64,000 nucleotides of DNA from JADZAI01 sp046348585 (lineage in GTDB: Bacteria > Pseudomonadota > Alphaproteobacteria > Micropepsales > Micropepsaceae): contig JAXMDZ010000015.1 of the NCBI GenBank assembly GCA_046348585.1, forward strand, positions 1 to 64,000, read 5' to 3'. How positions within the stretch are numbered: position 1 is the stretch's first letter; the number at the start of each line of letters is the position of its first letter. The notes under the pieces are model-generated. The model did not search any database. It was given only the letters and a program-made list of their open reading frames with translations, and was not told the DNA's origin. Both the position numbers and the translations under genes were made by a program. This document shows, in pieces, positions 42,701 through 50,043 of this stretch.

Positions 42701-44676
42701 AAGCCGGCGCGGATGCCGATGGCGGTGTCGCGCGTCTTGACGGGCAGCGTGATCTGCTCCCCGGTCGTGCGGCCGCCCGGCTCGTAGACGCGGATGTCGG
42801 CGGTCGCTTCCAGCGGCACCGAGGTCTGCGTCAGGTCGATGCCGTCCAGCGAGCCGACCGCCTTGGTCTTGCCCTCGGCGTCGGTCGTGCCGACGTCGAG
42901 CGTCACCTGCTGGGTGTCCCACAGCTCATCGACCATGCCGAACGAGAAGTCCTTGAACTTCGCGTAAGGCTGGTAGGCGCGCTCGATGGTGATCGTGCCC
43001 TCGCCGCCGAGGCCGGCCGACGGCGCGCCATAGAGGAAGCGGCTTTCGACGTCGATCTCGATCGGCTGATCGGCGCTCAGCACCGGCTGGGCGGCGGCGA
43101 GCGTCACCTTCAGCTTCTGCGGCACGAAGTCCTGCACGTCGAACGAGGCGGAGCCGACCGGCGAGTCGTTCGGGTCGGTATAGACTGCCGCCGTCCAGCG
43201 GCCGCGCGGGGCCGAGGCCGAGAGCGTGAACGGCTGATAGACCGCGCCCGCCTTCAGTTCGGTCGAGGTGTAGCGGCGGAACTCCTGGCCGTCCGGCTTG
43301 TAGACGATGACCGTCACCGGCGCGTTCGACAGCGCGTTCGCCTCGCGGTCGCGCAGCATGGCGTTGAAGTGCACCGTCTCGCCGGGGCGATAGATGCCGC
43401 GGTCGAGATAGGCGAAGCCGTCGATGTCGCCCGAGGCCGCGCGGCCGTCGACGCCGCGGTCCGACAGGTCGAACGACGAGCGGCGCAGGTCGATATAGGC
43501 GAAGTCCTTCTTCGACTCGTCATAGGCCATCACGACGGCGGGCGAATTGCCGCCCGCGCCGCGCAGCAGACCGCCTTCGAACACCGCCTTGCCGTCCGAG
43601 TCGGTCGTCGCCTCGGCGAGGATCTCGTTGTTGGTGGCGACGAGCTGCAGGCGGATGCCCGCAGTCGGCGTCGCCGCGTGGAACGAGCGCGCGAAGACGG
43701 TCAGACCGTCATGGGCGCGGTAGGTGGTCAGCGCGATGTCAGTGTTGATGATCCACTGGCCCGCTTCCGGGTCCCAGTCGTCGGTCTTGCCTTCGCGCGC
43801 CTTGTCCTTGGCGAGGATGAGATAGACGCCCGGCTTCATCTCGGGCAGCGCGTCGCCGATGGCGAAGGTGGTGGTGACCGCCTGGTTCTTGGCGTTGGCG
43901 ATGCTCATCTCGCCCGACCACACGGTCGCGCCCTGGCTGTCGGCATAGGTCTGCGCGTCGTATTCGTAGACCTCGCGCTGCTCCAGAACGTAGTCCTGAA
44001 GCTGCGACAGCAGCCGGTCGCCGACGCGGATGACGCGCAGCATCACGGTATCGACGTTGACGGTGGTGATGGGAACGCCGTCGGCGCTCTCGCGCGGCAG
44101 GATGAAGCCGGTGCCGAACGCGACCTTGGCCGGCTGGTCGCGCAGCTCGACCGGGATCGTCTCGTCCTCGGCCAGCTTCTCGCCGCTCGCCGCCGGCAGA
44201 CCGGCGCGCATGGTCAGCGTATAGGTCTCGTTATAGGCGAGCCCGGCGACGCACAGCCGGTCGGCGGTCGGGCGCACCGCGATCTGGATCTCCGGACTGA
44301 ACGCCAGATAGTCCTCGTAGCGCACCGAGCCGTCGGTCTTGAACTCGCGGGTGAAGACGAGGCAGGCCTCGGGCGTTTCCTTGCTGGTGTCGATCTCCAG
44401 ACGGCGGAACGCGAATTCGACTTCCTTCGGCGCGACATAGGGCTCGCGCGTCTTGGCGGGGGGCACCACCTCGCCGGGGGCCGAGACGGGGGTCGTCGCG
44501 TCCGTGCCGGTTCCGGCCGGGCTGTCGGGCGCCTTGGCGACCGAAGGGGGCACCGGTTTCGCGCCGATCAGTTCGGCGACCTCCTTGGGCAGATAGGGGG
44601 CCAGCGCGTCGCGCCAGAGATAGGCGCCGCCGGCAAGCAGCGCGAGAATGACGAGAAATGTGCCGAGGCGCTTCAT
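39721..44676 (-). CDS. Bacterial alpha-2-macroglobulin with intact thioester motif
   Basis: A 1651-residue protease-trapping envelope protein. The N-terminus is a transmembrane anchor (LGTFLVILALLAGGAYLW) without a lipobox. MG-type domains follow (for example the MG2 segment GFAYLDRGIYRPGETVHFNAMLRD), then the A2M family block AIDEGVLQLTDFATPDPVKYFYGKRRLGVDIRDDYGRLI. The thioester motif C1191-L-E-Q1194 lies in DRYPYGCLEQTTSRALPLVY, with the thioester alpha-toroid after it. The C-terminus is a receptor-like beta domain. It traps foreign proteases that reach the periplasm. GGGGGAT precedes the ATG. It is paired with PBP1C, which could repair wall damage made at the same time. Confidence 0.95.
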   Translation of the reverse strand: MKRLGTFLVILALLAGGAYLWRDALAPYLPKEVAELIGAKPVPPSVAKAPDSPAGTGTDATTPVSAPGEVVPPAKTREPYVAPKEVEFAFRRLEIDTSKETPEACLVFTREFKTDGSVRYEDYLAFSPEIQIAVRPTADRLCVAGLAYNETYTLTMRAGLPAASGEKLAEDETIPVELRDQPAKVAFGTGFILPRESADGVPITTVNVDTVMLRVIRVGDRLLSQLQDYVLEQREVYEYDAQTYADSQGATVWSGEMSIANAKNQAVTTTFAIGDALPEMKPGVYLILAKDKAREGKTDDWDPEAGQWIINTDIALTTYRAHDGLTVFARSFHAATPTAGIRLQLVATNNEILAEATTDSDGKAVFEGGLLRGAGGNSPAVVMAYDESKKDFAYIDLRRSSFDLSDRGVDGRAASGDIDGFAYLDRGIYRPGETVHFNAMLRDREANALSNAPVTVIVYKPDGQEFRRYTSTELKAGAVYQPFTLSASAPRGRWTAAVYTDPNDSPVGSASFDVQDFVPQKLKVTLAAAQPVLSADQPIEIDVESRFLYGAPSAGLGGEGTITIERAYQPYAKFKDFSFGMVDELWDTQQVTLDVGTTDAEGKTKAVGSLDGIDLTQTSVPLEATADIRVYEPGGRTTGEQITLPVKTRDTAIGIRAGFDYDTVAENSDASFEVAVVNAAGDPVALKGATYEFVREIVDYRWYQVDGEWRYDRIVRDRIISGGTVDIGADAPAKLSARVEWGSYRLTVTDPVTGVRSSVRFWAGWGASASDRPDRLTVSSDKPGYKAGDTATVNVRSAVDGKGLLVIAGDKVYETRVIDISASGTSVPVEVKKEWGSGVYALVTLYRPLDGSTKGAARAIGLVHLPIDASDRTLAVELGTPEKMTPRAPLVVPVSVANAGPEAYVTIAAIDEGVLQLTDFATPDPVKYFYGKRRLGVDIRDDYGRLIETTRYQVGELRTGGDSFGGRGLAVVPQKVVALFSGPVKLENGKANVTLDVPDFNGELRVMAVVWTPGAVGFTSKPVTVRDAVVAELVLPRFLAPGDTAEVGFNLHNVDGAAGAYKAEITSADPVAIDPASATVERTLAAGERQLIPVKLSATSAGIATIKLAVTGPDGFKVDRVWPIEIRAPQLPTSIDDVAELKAGETYVLPASILTAFTPGSATVSVTLSGARGFDNVAGMLKWLDRYPYGCLEQTTSRALPLVYLNDLAKFSGLEAEKAVPLRVQEAIDRVLDMQRPDGGFGMWSSSYDDYADKFLQVYAIDFLMQAKAKGYVVPEEGLKRALQYARQIATDSYNDDGARAYAFYVLARGGQGQPGDLRYFADNGGANSDSLIAQGFLGGALVQAGDRSRATVAFTRARTLALESDLNVLPYYYYGSPLRDVAGLTAVAADSGENALLPSLLDKVNGFNMGLNYTTTQEKAWMLLAQWRLLNNAAPVKVEAAGTAANAAQGQVLMTPALNEIAAGVSVKNTGDKAVWRTVSATGVPAAPMPAFGDGVSVSKSYYNLDGTPANLGALKQNDQVVVVIEGELKDRSFRQMALTDLIPAGFEVEGPVKVGEEGSTVYPWLAKLSYASVQEARDDRYVAAFTVGTSYRMTEEEEARTPLPTFRFAYIARATIPGSFAQPAAVVEDMYAPSVTARSSMGAVTIAAQ

Positions 44677-44987
44677 TCGATCCCCCAAAAACTCATGGCC
44701 GACGGCCGCCCGACTCGCGGCCGCACACCTGGATGACGGACACTAGAATCCCCGCCGCCGCTTGTCGCGGGGGCGCATGGCCGCAGGCGGCCGTCCCCCG
44801 CGCCAATCCCGATGGGCGGATGAATGGAGACTCGTCGTGTTTGTCCGGCCGCATGGCAGGCCGCAATCGTGTCCGGATTGCGGCAAAGACGTGTCGGTGC
44901 GGCGGCGGACGCGAATGTCGCAGGCGCACGAGCCGAGCGCGCTACGCGCTGGCCAGTTGCCGGGGCGGCGTTTCGAAGATGAAGGAA
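44677..44987. other. 311-base gap between alpha-2-macroglobulin and tRNA-Val
   Basis: No convincing gene. Open frames in this stretch run through the tRNA on the wrong strand and give the GGTGIEPVTPTMST-type peptide familiar from tRNA read-through artefacts. It probably carries the alpha-2-macroglobulin promoter and the tRNA 3' trailer. Confidence 0.6.
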
Positions 44988-45062
44988 TGGTGGGCGGTAC
45001 TGGGATTGAACCAGTGACCCCTACGATGTCAACGTAGTGCTCTCCCGCTGAGCTAACCGCCC
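44988..45062 (-). tRNA. tRNA-Val(GAC)
   Basis: A full cloverleaf, 75 bases with the CCA encoded. The acceptor stem GGGCGGT pairs with ACCGCCC, with discriminator A. The D arm is GCTC-AGCGGGA-GAGC, the anticodon arm CTACG-TTGACAT-CGTAG gives anticodon GAC (Val), the variable loop is GGGTC-like, and the T arm CTGGTTCAATCCCAG carries TTCAATC. No integrase gene or duplicated 3' end is present nearby, so it does not mark an integration site here. Confidence 0.97.
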
Positions 45063-45157
45063 GACCAGGCAGACCGGCCGCCTCGCGGCGCCCGGTTGCG
45101 GGTAAGGGGGAGGCTTCTAATCATCCCCGGGCGCGCTGGCAAGCGGGAAGCGCAGCC

Positions 45158-45961
45158 TCAGCCGGGCCGCAGCGCGGCGGCAGGCGGGGCCGGAACCATC
45201 GCGGCGGGGTCGATGCGGGCGCCCCCGGCGAAGGCGATCGCGAAGGACGGCCGCGCCCGGACCGAATCGTACCAGCGCGCGACGTTCGGCAGGTCGCTCC
45301 ACAGATCTGTCAGCTTCAGATCCTCCAGCCGCACCACGGTCGGCACCAGCACGATGTCGGCGATCGTATAGGCTTCGCCCAAGAGGAAGCGCCGCCCGTC
45401 GGCCAGCGCGTTCGAGACCCGCCTGAGGCAGTTTTTCAGCCGCTCCAGCGATTCCTCTGTCTTCTCGCTGTCGAAACCGTTGGCCCCCATCTGGCGGTAG
45501 AAATGCTTACGCAGCGGCAGTTTCTCCGTATAGGCGAGGAACGCCGCCTCGCCCATCGTCGCCCGGTGCAGGCCCTTGAACTGGTTGAACGAGGGGATGC
45601 GGATCGCGGTGGTCGGCACCTCCTCGAAATAGCGCATCCACGCGCGCATCTGGGCGCGGCCGAGCGCCGAGCGGGGGCTGAGCGGCGGCTCGGGAAAGAC
45701 CTCGTCGAGATATTCGCAGATGACCGAGGAATCGGTCACCGGCTCGCCGTGGTGCTGCAAGGTCGGCACCACGCCGTTCGGGTTGAGCGCCAGATACCAG
45801 TCGGACAGCAACTCGCCCTTGGTGCGATCGATCAGATGGCTGCCATAGGCGAGGCCCTTTTCGGCCAGCGCCAGGCGCACCTTCTGCGAACAGGTGGAGA
45901 ATTCCAGATGATACAGCATCAGGCCGTTGGGCGGCCCCGCCCGCTCATCGTCGTTCTTCAT
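45158..45961 (-). CDS. Glutathione S-transferase family protein
   Basis: A 267-residue GST. The thioredoxin-fold N-terminus (about residues 15-90) shows MLYHLEFSTCSQKVRLALAEKGLAY with the Ser/Cys-x-x active-site region, then NPNGVVPTLQHHGEPVTDSSVICEYLDEVFP with the cis-Pro (VVPTL) and the DSSVICEYL glutathione-binding segment. The all-helical C-terminal half has GRRFLLGEAYTIADIVLVPTVVRLEDL with the conserved N-capping Asp (IAD). The initiating Met is either 45961 or the second Met at 45919. The substrate is unknown. It lies between the tRNA and the UrcA gene without operon partners. Confidence 0.9.
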   Translation of the reverse strand: MKNDDERAGPPNGLMLYHLEFSTCSQKVRLALAEKGLAYGSHLIDRTKGELLSDWYLALNPNGVVPTLQHHGEPVTDSSVICEYLDEVFPEPPLSPRSALGRAQMRAWMRYFEEVPTTAIRIPSFNQFKGLHRATMGEAAFLAYTEKLPLRKHFYRQMGANGFDSEKTEESLERLKNCLRRVSNALADGRRFLLGEAYTIADIVLVPTVVRLEDLKLTDLWSDLPNVARWYDSVRARPSFAIAFAGGARIDPAAMVPAPPAAALRPG

Positions 45962-46118
45962 TAGTCCCTCGCCTTGCCAGTCCGGACGCCCGCCCCGTTC
46001 CGCGCGATGCCGTGCCGGAAGGGGGAGCCTAGGAGGCGCAGGCCCGCGCTCAAGCGCCAAAGCTGGACGCGCGTTCATGCGCCGCCGCAGGCTTGCGGCC
46101 GCCCGGCCGACGCCGCGC

Positions 46119-46448
46119 TCAATTGGCGGCGGTCTCGACCCCGTTGGCGGTCTCCAGCCGCAGGGCGGTGCGGGCGGCCGGGGTCGAGGCGGCGATGGCG
46201 GCCTCCATCGCCTCGGCGGCGCAGCGTTCGCGCCGCGTGCGCGGGCTGACCTTGCGGCACTGCTTCTCGACCGCCGCCGCGACCAGCGCGGTATAGGCGG
46301 CGCGCCCGGCCGACGTCGAAAGGTCGAGGCCGCCGGAACGCACGATATAGGAATCGCCGACCCGGCGGACGCTTCCGGCGGCTTCGGCGGCGGACGGCGC
46401 CGTCGCGGCGGCGGCAAGCAGTGTAACGGCGATCACGAGACTCTTCAT
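46119..46448 (-). CDS. UrcA-family periplasmic protein, copy 1
   Basis: A 109-residue protein with a signal peptide (MKSLVIAVTLLAAAATAPSAAEA). The mature part has the UrcA-type layout: a beta/extended start (SYIVRSGGLDLSTSAGRAAYTALVAAAVEKQC) and two cysteines spaced C-x11-C (QCRKVSPRTRRERC), followed by a helical AAEAMEAAIA segment. UrcA proteins occur in several copies in caulobacterial and sphingomonad genomes; I know of no function. The gene is divergent from a membrane-anchored winged-helix regulator 174 bases away, the same arrangement as copy 2 at 48343. Confidence 0.82.
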   Translation of the reverse strand: MKSLVIAVTLLAAAATAPSAAEAAGSVRRVGDSYIVRSGGLDLSTSAGRAAYTALVAAAVEKQCRKVSPRTRRERCAAEAMEAAIAASTPAARTALRLETANGVETAAN

Positions 46449-46543
46449 GGGGCATTCTCCGGTGCTCACGGCGGAGACGGCTCCGCCGGGTCCCAGAAGG
46501 GCGGAATCCGGCCCTGCCGGTTAGGACCTCGCCCTGACGAACC

Positions 46544-46551
46544 GCCGATGA
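46544..46551. promoter_or_regulatory. GCCGATGA element in the divergent promoter region, module 1
   Basis: One copy of GCCGATGA(A) in the 46449-46622 gap; two copies 21 bases apart occur at the matching place of module 2 (48737-48765). It is followed by GACCTGACGACACCTGA, which contains ACCTGA twice, 10 bases apart. Candidate binding sites for the winged-helix proteins, by position only. Confidence 0.3.
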
Positions 46552-46622
46552 AGACCTGACGACACCTGATTTTGACCGGCCGCGCGGTTGAATCGCCTCC
46601 GCGAACGCCGACAATCGCCGTC

Positions 46623-48263
46623 ATGAGCGAAACGCTGCCCGTCGCGCCGGTGGTCCTGGCCCATGCCGCGCCCTTCAGTCTGGGACCGCTCGCCGTGCGT
46701 CCCGCGACGCGCGAGGTCGCGGGCTGCGGCTTTCGCGAGGTGCTCGAACCGCGGGTGATGCAGGTGCTGGTCGCCCTCGCCCGGGCCGGCGGCGAGGTCG
46801 TCGGCCGCGACGACCTGACCCTAACCTGCTGGGACGGACGGGTGGTCAGCGAGGACGCCATCAACCGCGTCATCGCCCGGTTGCGGCGTCTGGCCGAGCG
46901 GTGCGGCGGCGCGGCCTTCGCGGTCGAGACCGTGACCAAGGTCGGCTACCGCCTCAATCCGGGCAGCGGCGCGCCGCCCGCCGCCCTCGTTCCCGCGCCG
47001 TTCGCCGCCTCGCCGGCGCTGACGCCGCCTCCGGCGCGGCGCGCCGGCCGGCGCCGGCTCGCCGCCGCCAGCGCGCTGGCGCTCGCCCTTCTGGCGGCCG
47101 GCGGCGCGATCGTCTGGATGGCTGCGCCCGAGGCGCCGGCCGCCGCCGTGCTCGACGACTACCGGCGCGCCCGCGAGGCGGCGCGCTCGGGCAATGCCGA
47201 CGAAACCGCCCATGCTGTCGCCTTGCTGCAATCGGTGGTCGAGGCCGCGCCGGACTACGCGCCCGGCTGGTCGGCGCTCGCCATGGCCTATCTGGCGAGC
47301 CTGGAGTTCACCCCGGTCGACGCGCAGGAAGGCGTCATCCGCCGTGCCGACGCCGCCTGGCGGCGGGCCCTGGAACTCGATCCCGCCGATCCCGAGGGCC
47401 GCGTCGTCAAGGCCCTGATGTCGGAGGTCGGCGACGACCTCGTTGCGGTCGAGAAGGTCCAGCTCGACGCCCTCGCCGCCGCCCCCGGCGAGCGCGGCAT
47501 TCTCATCGCCCGCGCCGCCTTCCTGCGCAGCACCGGGCAATTCGAGGAAGCCGTCGTCATGGCGCGCCGGGCCGTGGAGGCCGATCCCTCGACGCCCCGC
47601 ACCCGCAGTTCGCTCGGCCGCACGCTGATGGCCGCCGGACGGATCGAGGAGGCCGACGCCGTGCTCGACGAGGCCGCCCGGCTGTGGCCGCGCAATGTCT
47701 CGGTCTTCTTCACGCGCTACTGGGCCTTCCTGGAAAGCGGCCGGCCGCGCCAGGCCCTCGCCCTCATCGAGGACCGCACGCTCTGGCCCGCCGGCGTGCC
47801 GGCCGAGGATTTCGAAATCTACCGCCGCATCGCCATCGCCTTCGCGTGGCGCGATCCGGCCGACATCGCCGCCGCTCTCGACGCCGTCGCCAGACAGGTG
47901 ACCGAAGGCTACGGCTACGCCCAGAACGCCATGCTGGTGCAGGCCGCCCTCGGCGACGTCGATGCCGCCTTCCGCACGGCCTCCGCGATCTATCTTCAGG
48001 AGGGCGCCGAGATCGCCCCGACCATGTTCAGCGTGACCCAGGGCCAATACGCCGGCGGACGGCGGCGCGCCTCGCACGTTCTGTTCGGCCCGCTCACTTC
48101 GGTAATGCGGGCCGACTGGCGGTTCGAACAGCTGATGCAATCGCTCGGGCTGATGGATTATTGGCGGACCACCGGCAAGCGGCCGGATATTTGCGCGGCG
48201 CAGGAGCCCCCGCCTCTCTGCGCCGCGCTGGACGCGTCCCGCCCGCCCGGCGCCGCGCCCTGA
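46623..48263 (+). CDS. Membrane-anchored winged-helix regulator with periplasmic TPR domain
   Basis: A 546-residue protein. The N-terminal Trans_reg_C (OmpR/CadC-type winged helix) is at residues ~20-112, with LEPRVMQVLVALARAGGEVVGRDDL, TCWDGRVVSEDAINRVIARLRRL and VETVTKVGYRL. A single transmembrane helix spans ~147-166, so DNA binding is cytoplasmic and the rest is periplasmic. Residues ~175-480 are TPR-like repeats (ALLQSVVEAAPDYAPGWSALAMAYLASLEF, RRAVEADPSTPRTRSSLGRTLMAAGRIEEADAVLDEAARLWP). This is the ToxR/CadC layout with a TPR sensor. It lies divergently beside an UrcA gene; a truncated paralogue follows at 48804. Confidence 0.88.
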   Translation: MSETLPVAPVVLAHAAPFSLGPLAVRPATREVAGCGFREVLEPRVMQVLVALARAGGEVVGRDDLTLTCWDGRVVSEDAINRVIARLRRLAERCGGAAFAVETVTKVGYRLNPGSGAPPAALVPAPFAASPALTPPPARRAGRRRLAAASALALALLAAGGAIVWMAAPEAPAAAVLDDYRRAREAARSGNADETAHAVALLQSVVEAAPDYAPGWSALAMAYLASLEFTPVDAQEGVIRRADAAWRRALELDPADPEGRVVKALMSEVGDDLVAVEKVQLDALAAAPGERGILIARAAFLRSTGQFEEAVVMARRAVEADPSTPRTRSSLGRTLMAAGRIEEADAVLDEAARLWPRNVSVFFTRYWAFLESGRPRQALALIEDRTLWPAGVPAEDFEIYRRIAIAFAWRDPADIAAALDAVARQVTEGYGYAQNAMLVQAALGDVDAAFRTASAIYLQEGAEIAPTMFSVTQGQYAGGRRRASHVLFGPLTSVMRADWRFEQLMQSLGLMDYWRTTGKRPDICAAQEPPPLCAALDASRPPGAAP

Positions 48264-48342
48264 TGCTCTCTCGCTCGATGCTCGCTCGATTGTGAACGTG
48301 CAGCGGCGGCGGCCGGCGGGGTTGCCGCCGGCCGCCGATCCG

Positions 48343-48666
48343 TCAGTCGTCAGGGGCTGCGACGACTGCGACATCCGGGCCGGCCGCTCCCAGATAGTCC
48401 TGCCTCAACTGGGCCTGGATCTCAGGCCTCTTGATCGAATTGATCGCACCGAGCGTGAATTCCGCCTCGCATTTGGCGTCGCGCAGGCGCGTTCCCGTCG
48501 TCGCGCAGGCATTGCGCGCGGCGCGCGCGATGCGCGACAGCACGGTCGCCCGCCCTTCCGGCGTCGCCAGCTTGTCGGCGTCGATGCGCAGGGTGAATTC
48601 CTGTGCGGCGGCCGGCATGGCCAGCATCAGCGTGACAGCCGCTACGCTTGCCAATTTCGTGATCAT
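48343..48666 (-). CDS. UrcA-family periplasmic protein, copy 2
   Basis: A 107-residue UrcA-like protein. A signal peptide (MITKLASVAAVTLMLAMPAAAQ) is followed by EFTLRIDADKLATPEGRATVLSRIARAARNACATTGTRLRDAKCEAEFTLGAINSI. The cysteines have the same C-x11-C spacing as copy 1. The C-terminal tail is Ala/Asp-rich. It is divergent from the shorter winged-helix gene (137-base gap) and convergent with the end of the first winged-helix gene. The copies are diverged, mainly sharing the Cys spacing, signal and length. Confidence 0.82.
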   Translation of the reverse strand: MITKLASVAAVTLMLAMPAAAQEFTLRIDADKLATPEGRATVLSRIARAARNACATTGTRLRDAKCEAEFTLGAINSIKRPEIQAQLRQDYLGAAGPDVAVVAAPDD

Positions 48667-48736
48667 CGCCTCGTCCTCCGGCTCTTTGCTTGTCGCGGAC
48701 TTCGTGGTCCGGTGAGGGCATTGGAGCGCCGGCTCA

Positions 48737-48765
48737 GCCGATGAGACAGGACTCCAAGCCGATGA
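48737..48765. promoter_or_regulatory. Direct repeat GCCGATGA x2, 21 bases apart, module 2
   Basis: GCCGATGA occurs at 48737-48744 and 48758-48765, a spacing of two helical turns, in the gap between urcA-2 and the second winged-helix gene. The same octamer is present once in the corresponding gap of module 1. Direct repeats are the usual form of OmpR-type winged-helix binding sites. Confidence 0.4.
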
Positions 48766-48803
48766 AATGCCGCCGAAGACGCCGGCAGACCGGTGAGGTG
48801 CCG

Positions 48804-49535
48804 ATGAACACGCCGTCTGCAAACGCTCCTGTCGTTCTGGCCCGCGCGCCGTCGTTCGCGCTGGGGGCTTTCGCCGTCGATCCGCCGCGCCGTCTGGTGA
48901 TCGGACCGGAAGGCGCGGAAACGCTCGAACCCCGGGTCGTCCAGGTGCTGGTCGCGCTGGCCCGGGCCGGCGGCGCGATCGTCACGCGCGACGAACTGGT
49001 CGCTTCGTGCTGGGGCGGACGGGCGATCGGCGACGACGCCATCAACCGGGCGATCGGACGCATCCGCCGCCTTGCCGAATCGGACGGCGGCGCCTCGTTC
49101 ACGGTCGAGACCATCCGCAAGGTCGGCTACCGTCTGGCGCTGACCGAGGCCGTTTGCGCGGCCCGGGAACCGGCCCGCGCCGGCTTCGAGCCGCGCGCCT
49201 GGATGGCCGTCCGCCAGGGCTGGACCGCCGCGGTCCGCAATATGAGTCTGGTGGGTCTGCTCTCGCTGGGCGGAGCCAGCCTGCTTCAGGGCGCGCCGGC
49301 GACCGCCAGTCTCGCCCCGCTCGACGTCATGCCCGCTTCATGGAGCGAGGCCGATTCGGGGCCTATCACGCTCGGCGATGCGCGCTTCGTCTTTACGCCC
49401 GAGGCCCCCGCGCCGCGCACGCCCTCGACGGGCTGCGGCGTCGCTCCGGCGGGCGGCGCGTGGCTGGACGGCCAGACGGGCCAGCCGAGCGCCGCGCGGC
49501 GCTCGCTCAATCTCGCCCTAAGCCTCGATCCCTAG
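48804..49535 (+). CDS. Membrane-anchored winged-helix regulator, short paralogue
   Basis: A 243-residue paralogue of the protein encoded at 46623. The first ~112 residues align without gaps (LEPRVVQVLVALARAGGAIVTRDEL, SCWGGRAIGDDAINRAIGRIRRL, VETIRKVGYRL), a complete winged helix. A membrane segment is predicted at ~148-163 (SLVGLLSLGGASLLQG), weaker than in copy 1. The periplasmic part is only ~75 residues, with one Cys and no TPR. GAGG lies 6 bases before the ATG. It is not a broken gene: the end is a clean stop, convergent with cpdR by a 4-base overlap. It lies divergently beside urcA-2. Confidence 0.85.
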   Translation: MNTPSANAPVVLARAPSFALGAFAVDPPRRLVIGPEGAETLEPRVVQVLVALARAGGAIVTRDELVASCWGGRAIGDDAINRAIGRIRRLAESDGGASFTVETIRKVGYRLALTEAVCAAREPARAGFEPRAWMAVRQGWTAAVRNMSLVGLLSLGGASLLQGAPATASLAPLDVMPASWSEADSGPITLGDARFVFTPEAPAPRTPSTGCGVAPAGGAWLDGQTGQPSAARRSLNLALSLDP

Positions 49536-49891
49536 GCGGCGATCAGCCGGTCGACCTCGCCCACCAGATCCTTCAGGTGGAACGGCTTGGAGAGGACTTT
49601 CGCCTGCTTGGGCGCGCCGCTCGACGGATTGAGCGCGACGGCGGCGAAGCCGGTGATGAACATGATCTTCATTTCCGGGTCGATCTGGGCGGCGAGCCGC
49701 GCCAGTTCGATGCCGTCCATGACCGGCATCACGATGTCGGTCAGCAGCAGATCGAAGCGGAAGCCCTTCAGCGCCTCCAGCGCCTCGTCGCCCTGACCGT
49801 AATGGGCGACGTCGTGGCCGGCCTTGCCGAGCGCGGCGGCCAGGAAGCGGCGCAACGACTCATCGTCTTCAGCGAGCAGTATCCGTGCCAT
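49532..49891 (-). CDS. cpdR: CpdR-like single-domain response regulator
   Basis: A 119-residue receiver domain without an output domain. The acidic pair is E8-D9-D10 region (LAEDDES), the phospho-acceptor is D52 (LLLTDIVMPVMDGIEL), the conserved Thr is T80 (MFITGFAAVALNP) and the Lys is K102 (VLSKPFHLKDLV). The ITGFAAVALNP and SKPFHL stretches are nearly invariant in CpdR. Unphosphorylated CpdR loads substrates onto ClpXP, including CtrA, to drive the alphaproteobacterial cell cycle. It is divergent from an N-formylglutamate amidohydrolase gene, a pairing seen in other alphaproteobacteria. Confidence 0.93.
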   Translation of the reverse strand: MARILLAEDDESLRRFLAAALGKAGHDVAHYGQGDEALEALKGFRFDLLLTDIVMPVMDGIELARLAAQIDPEMKIMFITGFAAVALNPSSGAPKQAKVLSKPFHLKDLVGEVDRLIAA

Positions 49892-49985
49892 GGGCGGTCT
49901 CGAAACCCTTCGTGGACCGGTCGCGGTCCGGAGCGCCGGAACCCTACAGGGGCGGCGATTCGACTGTAAAGTGGAGCATCGCTGC

Positions 49986-50000
49986 TTAAGGGAGGGTTGA
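49986..50000. promoter_or_regulatory. CtrA-like half/full site TTAA-N7-TTGA
   Basis: TTAA-GGGAGGG-TTGA differs from the consensus TTAA-N7-TTAA at one base. It lies in the divergent gap between cpdR and the amidohydrolase gene, 95 bases upstream of cpdR. CtrA control of cpdR is known in some rhizobia, so placement fits. One match of this length is expected by chance fairly often, so confidence is modest. Confidence 0.4.
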
Positions 50001-50043
50001 ACGCCCTTGCCCCGGCCGCCGCACCGGTGGTTTTGTGCGGTGC

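Noticed and set aside
44762..45037. An open frame ending in GGTGIEPVTPTMST-type sequence
   Set aside because: It is the complementary strand of tRNA-Val read as protein, a well-known annotation artefact.
44988..45062. The tRNA-Val gene as an integration site
   Set aside because: No integrase, no duplicated tRNA 3' end and no accessory genes nearby.
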